The translations under genes were made by a program, and so were the position numbers. A stretch of 31,088 nt of DNA from Bacteroidales bacterium (GTDB lineage Bacteria; Bacteroidota; Bacteroidia; Bacteroidales; P3): positions 1 through 31,088 of the forward strand of contig CAAGNU010000253.1 of NCBI GenBank assembly GCA_900771365.1, written 5' to 3'. Positions 1 through 6,579 of this stretch are shown here, piece after piece. The notes beneath the pieces were generated by a model. It ran no database searches. It had not been told where the DNA came from and worked only from the letters and a program-made list of their open reading frames with translations. The first letter of the stretch is position 1. Each line of letters opens with the position of its first letter.

Positions 1-12
1 GTTCTAAATGAG

Positions 13-93
13 AAAAAAAGTGTAACTTTGCAGCACGAAAATAATCCAGCTGAATGATGGGTTAACGGGTTCTGCCCATTCAGGAGGCAAAAA
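13..93 (+). promoter_or_regulatory. Orphan promoter and leader with hairpin and strong Shine-Dalgarno
   Basis: A Bacteroidetes -7 box TAACTTTG lies at 23-30. It is followed by a leader with a hairpin: CTGAAT 50-55 and GGG 59-61 pair with CCC 75-77 and ATTCAG 78-83. AGGAGG at 82-87 sits six bases before an ATG at 94. That ATG opens only a three-codon frame (Met-Asn-Leu-stop, 94-105), which runs into the 3' end of the opposing gene. The 20 bases at 13-32 recur exactly at 14769-14788 in front of the aminotransferase gene. This looks like the start of a gene that is no longer here, or a leader/sRNA unit; which one cannot be told from the sequence. Confidence 0.5.
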
Positions 94-99
94 ATGAAT

Positions 100-378
100 T
101 TATAGAACCCACCTAGAGTCTTCGGTCCAGAGGTAGAAGTCTTTGTCGGCATCGACAAATCTCAATATGTCGTTTTTTATTGCGCCCTTATCTTGGAACA
201 AATACGTTTTCATGAGAAGGGTCTCTCCTCGCCCTTTGCTTTTTATTATATCATCAGAGGTCTCCAATGTGACAATATTATCAGGTATGGCAACGTATGA
301 TGTCAGTTTTTCCAGCAAAGGATAGTATCGCTTGCTTACTATCGCCCTGCCAATCAATCGTCTCTTTGCAATATTCAT
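100..378 (-). CDS. Small hypothetical protein downstream of the ATPase
   Basis: 92 residues from an ATG at 378. The frame extends upstream to a TTG at 399, but a -7 box TACATTTG (404-397) lies there, so the ATG is preferred. The product is basic at its N-terminus (begins MNIAKRRLIGRAIVSKRYYP) and ends in an acidic/aromatic tail (DADKDFYLWTEDSRWVL). There is no signal peptide, membrane segment or motif I recognise. It follows the AAA_14/DUF4143 ATPase gene on the same strand after 40 bases, so it may be an accessory partner of that ATPase or an unrelated relic. Its 3' end abuts the orphan leader at 13-105. It is probably real, because the frame has its own promoter, but its function is unknown. 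Confidence 0.5.
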   Translation of the reverse strand: MNIAKRRLIGRAIVSKRYYPLLEKLTSYVAIPDNIVTLETSDDIIKSKGRGETLLMKTYLFQDKGAIKNDILRFVDADKDFYLWTEDSRWVL

Positions 379-396
379 TTCCGTTGTGAATGACCT

Positions 397-404
397 CAAA
401 TGTA
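397..404 (-). promoter_or_regulatory. -7 box for the small gene at 378
   Basis: TACATTTG on the minus strand, about 19 bases before the ATG at 378 and after the ATPase stop codon. It fits TAnnTTTG, but no clear TTTG -33 box is visible. Confidence 0.4.
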
Positions 405-418
405 TTGTTTAAAAGCTC

Positions 419-1798
419 TTATTTGACTTCGCTCGCCTCCAATTGAGATAAGGCAAACAAGGGGCAGATGCTCACATGGCGCACTTCGTTGTCGGCTTCC
501 TTGTCAATGTAGTCGAACTCACCGTAGTTCTCCAGAGAACAGCGTATGGCGGAATGAAGTTTTTTCTCGCGCATAAAGAGCCATAGACTCTTCATGCCTC
601 CTTGTATGCCGGCTTTCACTTCAATGGGCAGCACGGTTTGGTTGTGCGAAATCAAATAATCTATTTCCGAATTGGAACTTTTGGACATGCGTTGCCAGTA
701 GTATAGCTCGTAGCGCAGATTAGGCGCTTTGTTGTGCAATATCTCCAATCCTGCCACCATTTCTGCCATAGGTCCTTTGTTGACTAAGTCTGTCACGTTT
801 GAGGTCAGGATATGCGTGGTCAGCTCACTTATATTCCCCAGGGTCATATTCAGTATCCGTAGGGCAAGACCAGTGTCAAGCATCAGCATCTTGCGGTAGC
901 TGTTGTCGGCATCGGATCCTAAGGGGATGCCGTTTGCATCTGAATGGGTGATGGGAATTATTAGGCCTGCCATCGAGAGCATCTCTAATGCTTTCTTCAC
1001 CTCGGAGGCTTTGTAATCGCCAGATACCTTAGAATATACAAACTTCTCAGTTATCTGTGTGGCGACACTGTGCAAGGTCTGTCTCAGTAGTACGGGGTCG
1101 GCTTTCTTTTTGTATTTTGAAAAATCGTCCTCGTAGGACACGACGATATCATCCTGTATCTCTTGACAAGCTATATAGTCATGTGTGTCAACCCATTTGC
1201 TTACCGCTTCGGGCATTCCGCCCACAAGTATATAGGTCCTGAAGAGTGAGATGATTTTCTCGTATAGGGAGGACGGTAGAGGATTGCTTGCCTGTGCCGC
1301 ATTTCGAGCCGTAATAAGCCGTTCTTCCCCATTAGCCATCAAGAACTCATCGAAGGTCATGGGAAACATAAACATAGAGTGAATGCGACCGACACCAAAG
1401 GTGGGGATTTCCTCAAGAGCGAACTCCAGCAACGACCCTGCTGCAATGACATGTAGGTCGGGAAGGTCTTCCTTGAAGAATCGCAGCGACATAATGGCTT
1501 CTGCCGACATCTGAATTTCGTCGATAAAGAGCAGCGTCTTCCCCGGTTCAATAGTCTTCCCCTCTATGATAGCTAACTGGGATACAATTCTTCTTACATC
1601 CAGATTCTCTTTGAAGATGCTGATATAGGAAGAGTTCTTTTCAAGGTTTATTTCAACAAAATTCTCGAACTTTTCGCCCAAATGGCGCACGGCCGAAGAC
1701 TTGCCAACTTGACGTGCACCACGTAGCAGAAGTGGCTTTCTGGATTTTCGTGAAGCCCATTCTTCAAGCCATTTATCTATTATCCTATTGTGATACAT
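419..1798 (-). CDS. AAA_14/DUF4143 family ATP-binding protein (copy 1)
   Basis: 459 residues, the normal length for this family. Residues 27-34 (GARQVGKS) are the Walker A loop and 89-94 (LLFIDE) the Walker B strand, giving the AAA_14 domain. The rest fits DUF4143, ending in a PD-(D/E)XK nuclease-like signature: E378-x-D380 followed by E393-x-K395 in IEVKAG. These proteins are abundant and variable in Bacteroidetes; their biological role is unsettled, and some have been discussed as defence- or mobile-element-like. The gene is less GC-rich than the core genes and stands apart from them. Its promoter (TATCTTTG, 1843-1836) is overlain by three 33-bp direct repeats. A second, distantly related copy is at 16164-17504. 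The family call is secure; whether it cleaves DNA is inference. Confidence 0.9.
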   Translation of the reverse strand: MYHNRIIDKWLEEWASRKSRKPLLLRGARQVGKSSAVRHLGEKFENFVEINLEKNSSYISIFKENLDVRRIVSQLAIIEGKTIEPGKTLLFIDEIQMSAEAIMSLRFFKEDLPDLHVIAAGSLLEFALEEIPTFGVGRIHSMFMFPMTFDEFLMANGEERLITARNAAQASNPLPSSLYEKIISLFRTYILVGGMPEAVSKWVDTHDYIACQEIQDDIVVSYEDDFSKYKKKADPVLLRQTLHSVATQITEKFVYSKVSGDYKASEVKKALEMLSMAGLIIPITHSDANGIPLGSDADNSYRKMLMLDTGLALRILNMTLGNISELTTHILTSNVTDLVNKGPMAEMVAGLEILHNKAPNLRYELYYWQRMSKSSNSEIDYLISHNQTVLPIEVKAGIQGGMKSLWLFMREKKLHSAIRCSLENYGEFDYIDKEADNEVRHVSICPLFALSQLEASEVK

Positions 1799-1835
1799 TG
1801 AGATATGTCGTATTTGTGATATAGTATTTCATTTG

Positions 1836-1843
1836 CAAAGATA
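1836..1843 (-). promoter_or_regulatory. -7 box of ATPase copy 1
   Basis: TATCTTTGCA on the minus strand, 38 bases before the ATG at 1798. CTTG in the proximal repeat unit lies 17 bases upstream and could serve as a weak -33 element, so the repeat would overlap polymerase contacts. Confidence 0.75.
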
Positions 1844-1854
1844 CAAAAAAATAC

Positions 1855-1939
1855 AAAATACAAGGAAATAATTCTTTATTTTTAGACAAAATACAAGGAA
1901 ATAATTTGGCGTTTTTAGACAAAATACAAGGAAATAATT
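1855..1939 (-). repeat. Three 33-bp direct repeats over the ATPase 1 promoter
   Basis: A 19-base core (AAAATACAAGGAAATAATT on the plus strand) occurs at 1855-1873, 1888-1906 and 1921-1939. The start-to-start spacing is exactly 33, and TTTTTAGAC is also conserved before the second and third copies. The proximal copy is 12 bases from the -7 box. The spacing is close to three helical turns. See the matching arrangement at 17542-17621. Confidence 0.9.
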
Positions 1940-2149
1940 GAAAGAATGAGAGGCATTCATTCTATTTTACCGAGGTTGTGCCCACTGATGTAGATACATC
2001 GCTGCCAATATTTTTTTTGGGTGAACTGTAATATTTCGCCACATTCTACGTTTATATAGCAGTTGTCTCGCTTTGGACAGGCGGGCAGTACAGCCGCCCT
2101 CGTCATATCCTATCGGGGCAGTAATTAATAACCTTAATACATATTGCTA

Positions 2150-3133
2150 ATGAAAAAAACATTTATTCTTATGGCCGCTGTGGCCATAGCAGCATCTTTC
2201 AGCGGATGCAACAAAATGGAAGAGGGAGAATTCAACCCCAAACAGAAACTTGTCGAGGTCTATCAAGAAACTTCTGACAACGAAAGCGGCACCTGGCAGT
2301 CGTATGGCAACGTGCTCACAGAGGCATACCAATGGAACGGCAACGTGCTGGAAAGCATCTCATACTATGATGGAGGAGTTGCAAGCGTTGTTGAGACGCT
2401 CCAGTATGACGAAAAGAACCGTATCATTGGTAGCACGATGACCGAAAACGGCTTTGTCGTAAATACTCTCACGACCAAGTATGTCTATGACGATGACGAG
2501 CTGGAGGAGATCAATATCTTTGAAAACGGCACTCTCATTTCATCTTACGAGTTCGAGCATGAGGATGGCAAGATTGTCGAGCTTCAGGTTCGATATGTCA
2601 GCAATAAGAAGGTTGCTTGCACAAAGGCGTTGCAGTATGCTGACCCGCTGCGTCGCATCATGCCCCAGCAGGTTGCGAAAGAGGTGAACCGCATCATGGC
2701 TAAGGCAGCAACGAAGGGCGAAGATGGCTACGCTATCAACTTTGAGTGGGACGGTAATAATGTCTCCGTCTTATCCACATCCTTTTCGGATGGGTCAATC
2801 AAGGTTACTTACAAGTACGACAACAAGCTCAATCCTTATTTCGGCCTTTTCACCATGTATTCCATCGAGTCTAATATGGCGGGGAGTGGCATATCCCTCT
2901 TCAGCAAGAACAATCCCGTGGAGATGTCTGCGACTACGACTATGGATGCGACTATCGACAGCTATAGCGTTAACTTCAATTATCAGTATGAAGGCAAGTA
3001 TCCCATCTCCTCCACGTTGGAGTCTCCTGTCGTCTCCTACGGCTACCAGTACAACGAGGCCACGGGCGAGTATGAGGTAGTCGAAACGGAATACCAGCAG
3101 CGTGTTGTTACCACTTACGTCTATGCAAAATAG
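2150..3133 (+). CDS. Secreted lipoprotein of unknown function
   Basis: 327 residues from the ATG at 2150. A TTG two codons upstream would also be in frame, but the ATG starts a textbook signal: MKKTF, a hydrophobic stretch, then lipobox FSGC with the acylated Cys near residue 20. The mature part is rich in short beta-strand units with Y-D/N-G turns (for example KYVYDDDELEEI and VTYKYDNKLNPY), resembling Bacteroidetes DUF4595-type lipoproteins or RHS-like YD units. I suspect but cannot confirm that family. It probably sits in the outer membrane. The gene stands alone between the ATPase (divergent) and hpf (convergent), with a hairpin terminator at 3188-3218. A possible weak -7 box (TACGTTTA, near 2048) lies about 100 bases upstream. 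Confidence 0.8.
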   Translation: MKKTFILMAAVAIAASFSGCNKMEEGEFNPKQKLVEVYQETSDNESGTWQSYGNVLTEAYQWNGNVLESISYYDGGVASVVETLQYDEKNRIIGSTMTENGFVVNTLTTKYVYDDDELEEINIFENGTLISSYEFEHEDGKIVELQVRYVSNKKVACTKALQYADPLRRIMPQQVAKEVNRIMAKAATKGEDGYAINFEWDGNNVSVLSTSFSDGSIKVTYKYDNKLNPYFGLFTMYSIESNMAGSGISLFSKNNPVEMSATTTMDATIDSYSVNFNYQYEGKYPISSTLESPVVSYGYQYNEATGEYEVVETEYQQRVVTTYVYAK

Positions 3134-3187
3134 TATTTTTGTGAATAGATGGGTGCGGCTTTGAAAGGCCGCTGCTATCATATCAAC

Positions 3188-3218
3188 AGAAGGGTGTATG
3201 TCGAGCATACATCCTTCT
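3188..3218 (+). terminator. Hairpin terminator after the lipoprotein gene
   Basis: A 13-bp stem (3188-3200 with 3206-3218, one G-T pair) closes a 5-base loop and is followed by TGTGTTTTG. Confidence 0.6.
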
Positions 3219-3241
3219 TGTGTTTTGTGGCGAGACGAAAA

Positions 3242-3278
3242 ACTGAGGGGGAAGGCCATGGCGGCTTTCCCCCTCAGT
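3242..3278 (-). terminator. Terminator after hpf
   Basis: ACTGAGGGGGAA (3242-3253) pairs perfectly with 3267-3278 around a GC-rich loop. Read on the minus strand the stem is followed by a T run (TTTTTCG), so it ends the xerC-hpf transcript. It may work in both directions. Confidence 0.75.
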
Positions 3279-3296
3279 ATAAGATTGAAACGAAGT

Positions 3297-3590
3297 CTAT
3301 TTGTAGCGTTCTTTGTACTTGTCAATCTGGGTCTTCATGGAGTCGATGCAGTCGGCCACGGCTTCCTCGAAGGTGTTGGCTTGCTTGCTGTTGAAGAGGG
3401 TCTGTCCTGGCAGGTTGAGAGAGATTTCGGCAATCTTGTTGTTGTCGCTTTCGGGTTTGTCGATTTTCAAGGTCACTTCGCATTTGGTGGCGTTGTCGAT
3501 GAGGCGGTCGAGCTTGGCGACTTTCTCTTTGATGAATTGATCCAGTTTGCTGTCGGTCTTGAATTTAACGGCATTAATTGTTGTGTTCAT
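3297..3590 (-). CDS. hpf: Ribosome hibernation promoting factor, HPF/RaiA family
   Basis: 97 residues, the short single-domain form, with the beta-alpha-beta-beta-beta-alpha pattern of the family: MNTTINAVKFKTD, the helix DQFIKEKVAKLDRLI, strands EVTLKI and IAEISLNLPG, and the final helix TFEEAVADCIDSMKTQIDK. Such proteins bind the decoding region of the 30S subunit in stationary phase or stress and silence ribosomes. It is preceded by an unusually good Shine-Dalgarno (TAAGGAGGT, minus strand) that overlaps the xerC stop codon, leaving 11 bases between the genes and implying coupled translation. xerC-hpf is a common Bacteroidetes pair. In the Bacteroides genomes I know of, tRNA genes and tuf follow; here a terminator and the accessory lipoprotein follow instead. 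Confidence 0.9.
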   Translation of the reverse strand: MNTTINAVKFKTDSKLDQFIKEKVAKLDRLIDNATKCEVTLKIDKPESDNNKIAEISLNLPGQTLFNSKQANTFEEAVADCIDSMKTQIDKYKERYK

Positions 3591-3601
3591 AATTTACCTC
3601 C

Positions 3602-4507
3602 TTATTTTTTAGTGGCCCTGGGGTGGGCGTGTTTATAAGTTTCTTTTAAGCGTTCGCGCGACATGTGAGTGTATATCTCAGTGGAGTCGAGGCTGCTGTG
3701 GCCGAGGAGCTCTTTGACGGCGTTGATGTCGGCCCCTTCGTTGAGCATGTGCGTGGCGAAGGTGTGGCGGAACACGTGCGGGCTCACACGGTCGGCATTG
3801 GAGAGGGTGGGCATGTACTGCTCCACGATGGAGTATATCATGCTGTCGCTCACAGGGCGTCCCTTGCTGTTGATGAGCAGGCGGCGGCTGTCGGCGGCCT
3901 TCTCTTCGGCCATTTTCTCATCCCTTAACGCGAGATATTGCGAAATATTGTGTGCAAGTTCATTTTCTATCGGAATAATGCGCATTTTGCTGCCTTTTCC
4001 GAGCACTTTGATGGTGAGCTTGCTGAGATTGACATCTTGTACAGTGAGGCTGGCAAGCTCCGAGCGGCGCATCCCAGTCTCGTACAACATCCTCAGCACC
4101 AGCTTGGCCAGCGCGCCTTCGTAGGTGTGGGGGTAGATGTCGTCATAGATATGCTCCACCTCGCTCTCGCGGAAGAAGATAGGCTGGCGCGTGGGCTGCT
4201 GCGGTATCGAGACGGAGGCCATGATGTCGCGTGCGAGGTACTTGTTCTTCCGCAGATAGGTTATCCAGGCGCTGAGGGCGGCCAGCTTCTTCTTCACGGT
4301 GGCAGGGCTATTCTTCTCCATCTGTACCATCAGCCAGTCGCGGACATCGTAGGGTTCAATCTTTTCGATATCAGTGACTTCCTGCGAAGCCAGATACTGC
4401 GCAAAGTCCTCTGCCTCCCTCACATAGTAGCGCACGGTGGTAGGTGAGAGGTGCCGCTCGACGGTGATATGGTCGGCAAAACGCTGTATGGCTTCTTCGA
4501 TTTTCAC
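3602..4507 (-). CDS. xerC: Tyrosine recombinase XerC/XerD
   Basis: Site-specific recombinase of the type that resolves chromosome dimers. The longest frame begins at 4573, but a strong promoter (TATCTTTGCA, 4520-4511) lies inside it, so the start must be further down. The GTG at 4507 gives 301 residues beginning VKIEEAIQRFADH, a normal family N-terminus. With that numbering the catalytic set falls at R147 (GMRRSEL), H244 and R247 (SPHVFRH), H270 (LLGHSS) and Y279, essentially the E. coli XerD numbers. The catalytic lysine is in GKGSKMR. The SAM-like N-terminal domain covers about 1-90 and the catalytic domain about 105-290. hpf follows 11 bases downstream. The GTG is only five bases after the -7 box, so the message would be leaderless or nearly so. 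Confidence 0.93.
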   Translation of the reverse strand: MKIEEAIQRFADHITVERHLSPTTVRYYVREAEDFAQYLASQEVTDIEKIEPYDVRDWLMVQMEKNSPATVKKKLAALSAWITYLRKNKYLARDIMASVSIPQQPTRQPIFFRESEVEHIYDDIYPHTYEGALAKLVLRMLYETGMRRSELASLTVQDVNLSKLTIKVLGKGSKMRIIPIENELAHNISQYLALRDEKMAEEKAADSRRLLINSKGRPVSDSMIYSIVEQYMPTLSNADRVSPHVFRHTFATHMLNEGADINAVKELLGHSSLDSTEIYTHMSRERLKETYKHAHPRATKK

Positions 4508-4510
4508 GAC

Positions 4511-4520
4511 TGCAAAGATA
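4511..4520 (-). promoter_or_regulatory. Promoter of xerC-hpf
   Basis: TATCTTTGCA on the minus strand. The G of the box is separated from the GTG codon at 4507 by CAGTC only, which rules out every upstream start. Confidence 0.75.
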
Positions 4521-4573
4521 CGCATTTTTTTTGTTTCAAAAGTTAAAAGTGAAATATTTTTTGCAGATGCCAA

Positions 4574-4936
4574 TGTTCACTATCTCGAACACGGCTGATA
4601 GACAGCGCATAGCGCATTGCTCCAGCAGGTGGCAGGAGGCAAGGCGCGAGGTCTTGCGAGGCCCTGCGGCTGGGGGGCAGGCGGCCTCTTCCAGCATAAA
4701 AAGGCTCTCCTTTTGGGCGAGAGGATTGTGGCTGGCTGCTGCCCCTATTGACGATTTAGAACGGGGTATTGACGGAAGCGAACAAGGGGTTTTGGCATTT
4801 AACATTTGGAGGGGATTCAGTACGGCGCTGAATTCGGACAAATGTTAAAGCCAAATGTTAAATTCTTCGCCTCTGTTCGCGATGCCCGATACGCAGGGTT
4901 CGATAAAAAAAAGTTATCTATGTGAGAAATATTTCG
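4574..4936. other. Gene-free region between xerC and rseP
   Basis: About 360 bases separate the divergent xerC and rseP genes. 4610-4760 is GC-rich, with several small dyads (GCGCATAGCGC near 4607, GCAAG/CTTGC around 4640-4655) that could belong to a structured RNA, but no known ncRNA family is recognised. Open frames on both strands lack start signals or family resemblance. The dyad at 4798-4862 is listed separately. Confidence 0.5.
4798..4862. repeat. Three-copy CAAATGTTAAA dyad upstream of rseP
   Basis: TTTAACATTTG (4798-4808) is the exact reverse complement of CAAATGTTAAA at 4839-4849, and that 11-mer is repeated directly at 4852-4862. Inside lies a second dyad, ATTCAG (4815-4820) with CTGAAT (4828-4833). 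The first pair folds into an extended hairpin. It sits 75-140 bases before the rseP -7 box and could be an operator or structured RNA. Confidence 0.75.
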
Positions 4937-4946
4937 TATCTTTGCA
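4937..4946 (+). promoter_or_regulatory. -7 box of rseP
   Basis: TATCTTTGCA, 36 bases before the rseP ATG; transcription would start near 4950. No clear -33 box. Confidence 0.8.
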
Positions 4947-4982
4947 CGTTTATTATGTCACTCTAATTAGAATTGTAACTAT

Positions 4983-6401
4983 ATGAAAGCATTGATATTC
5001 ATCATCAGTCTCACACTTCTGGTGGTCACTCACGAGCTGGGACATTTGTGTTTTGCCAAGCTCTTCCACACTCGTGTGCGCCGTTTCTATGTCTTCTTCA
5101 ACCCTTATTTTTCTATCTTGAAGGCAAAGAAGTTCAACGGCAAGTGGCACTTCCTCTTCTTCAACAAGGAGACTCCCGAGGAGTGGGACGAGAAGAACCT
5201 CCGCCCCGAGGACCAGGACAACACGCTCTGGGGCCTCGGCTGGCTGCCCCTGGGCGGCTACTGCGACATCGCGGGCATGATTGACGAGACTAAGAGCGCC
5301 GACGACCTTGAGAGCGTGCCCCAGCCTTGGGAGTACCGCACTAAGCCGCGCTGGCAGCGTCTCTTCATCATTGCCGGCGGCGTGCTGGTGAACTTCGTCT
5401 CCGCGCTGGTCATCTATGCCGGCATTTTCAATCATTGGGGCATGGACGAGCTGCCGCTCCGCAATGCCAAGCTCGGCTATGAGTATCACCAGATACTGCT
5501 CGACGAGGGCTTTTCTAATGGCGACATCATCTACGCCATTGATGGCGTGGAGCAGTACGACTTTGCAGAGGCCACCCAGCATCTCATTCTCGACAAGCCC
5601 AAGGAGATTACTGTCATGCGTGGCGACAGTCTCGTCACCTTCCCTGTGAGCAAGAGCCTCCTTTCCAAGATAGCTTCGGAGAACCCCAAGGAGATTATGA
5701 CGGCTCGCTGGCCCTTCGTGGTCAAGGACTTTGCCCCCGGCTCGGCGGGCAAGCGCTACGGCATGATGCCGGGCGACAGCCTGGTGAGCATCTCCGGCAT
5801 CCCCACGCCTACGGCGCAGGATTTCACCGGCGCCCTGGGCAACTATGCCGAGGATAGCGTGGTCATAGGCCTCTACCGCCAGCAAGAGGCGGGCGTCCGC
5901 GAGTATGTGGAGCTTCCCGTGGTGCTGGGCAAGGACGGCAAACTGGGCATCTTTGCCGAGGACGATTTTGCTAAACTCTTTGATGTCAATCATATCGACT
6001 ACTCCATCTGGGCCGCTATCCCCGCGGGCATCAGCCACGGCTGGGAGCAGCTCACCACCTACGTCTCCTCGCTCAAGATCCTCTTCACCAAGGGCGGTAC
6101 TAAGAGCCTCGGCGGCTTCATCACCATGGCCAGCCTCTTCCCGGAGACTTGGGACTGGCATCGTTTCTGGGATCTCACGGCGCTGCTTGCCATCGTGCTG
6201 GCCTTTATGAACATCATCCCCATCCCAGGTCTTGATGGCGGCCATATCGTCATCACCCTCTGGGAGATGATTACCCGCAAGCCCGTGAACGAGAAGGTGC
6301 TCAACGTCATCCAGAACATCGGACTCATCCTGCTGCTGCTGCTCTTAGTGATAGCAAACGGAAACGACCTCATCCGGGTATTCAACGGTTGGTTCAGGTA
6401 A
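4983..6401 (+). CDS. rseP: RseP-type site-2 zinc metalloprotease
   Basis: 472 residues, usual length for the family. This intramembrane protease cuts membrane-bound regulators such as anti-sigma factors after a first periplasmic cut. HELGH at 17-21 in the first membrane helix provides two zinc ligands and the catalytic Glu; N-x-x-P...LDG near 410-419 (NIIPIPGLDGG) supplies the third ligand, Asp418. Between them are a conserved transmembrane helix around 125-145 (LFIIAGGVLVNFVSALVIYA) and two PDZ-like segments, about 175-205 and 245-275 (SAGKRYGMMPGDSLVSISG). The last helix is very leucine-rich. It has its own promoter. In many Bacteroidetes dxr precedes rseP; here it does not. An ECF sigma/membrane-protein pair lies 15 kb away and is a possible but unproven substrate system. 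Confidence 0.95.
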   Translation: MKALIFIISLTLLVVTHELGHLCFAKLFHTRVRRFYVFFNPYFSILKAKKFNGKWHFLFFNKETPEEWDEKNLRPEDQDNTLWGLGWLPLGGYCDIAGMIDETKSADDLESVPQPWEYRTKPRWQRLFIIAGGVLVNFVSALVIYAGIFNHWGMDELPLRNAKLGYEYHQILLDEGFSNGDIIYAIDGVEQYDFAEATQHLILDKPKEITVMRGDSLVTFPVSKSLLSKIASENPKEIMTARWPFVVKDFAPGSAGKRYGMMPGDSLVSISGIPTPTAQDFTGALGNYAEDSVVIGLYRQQEAGVREYVELPVVLGKDGKLGIFAEDDFAKLFDVNHIDYSIWAAIPAGISHGWEQLTTYVSSLKILFTKGGTKSLGGFITMASLFPETWDWHRFWDLTALLAIVLAFMNIIPIPGLDGGHIVITLWEMITRKPVNEKVLNVIQNIGLILLLLLLVIANGNDLIRVFNGWFR

Positions 6402-6434
6402 TTGAGAATTGAGAATTGGGCGGGAGTCGTTTCT

Positions 6435-6563
6435 AGTTAAGAGTGCAGAGTTAAGAACGAATCCCTTATCAATGCGACACTTCTTTGAAAACGAACGAAC
6501 TTTCCATATCAAAAGGGAATATCCATGAAGGCGGCCCCCTTTCTTAACTCTTAATTCTTAACT
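6435..6563. repeat. Imperfect inverted repeat between rseP and lptG
   Basis: A 23-base arm at 6435-6457 matches the reverse complement of 6541-6563 at 19 of 23 positions. Each arm is itself built from AGTTAAGA-like units, and a related GAGAATT repeat lies at 6404-6418. The 83-base centre has no gene. It resembles a small non-coding MITE-like element; compare 23749-23849. Confidence 0.7.
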
Positions 6564-6579
6564 AAAATATCATCCCATC

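Noticed and set aside
1943..1963. Hairpin AGAATGA/TCATTCT as terminator
   Set aside because: Only 7 bp, no T run, and no gene ends there; it lies between two divergent genes.
4508..4573. N-terminal extension of xerC to 4573
   Set aside because: The promoter box lies inside it, and family numbering fits the GTG at 4507.
4531..4848. Possible gene of 101-105 residues on either strand between xerC and rseP
   Set aside because: Open on both strands, no start signal, overlaps the dyad and promoter region; no recognisable protein features.
4953..6245. 430-residue frame antisense to rseP
   Set aside because: It results from the GC-rich codon bias of rseP and has no signal or family resemblance.
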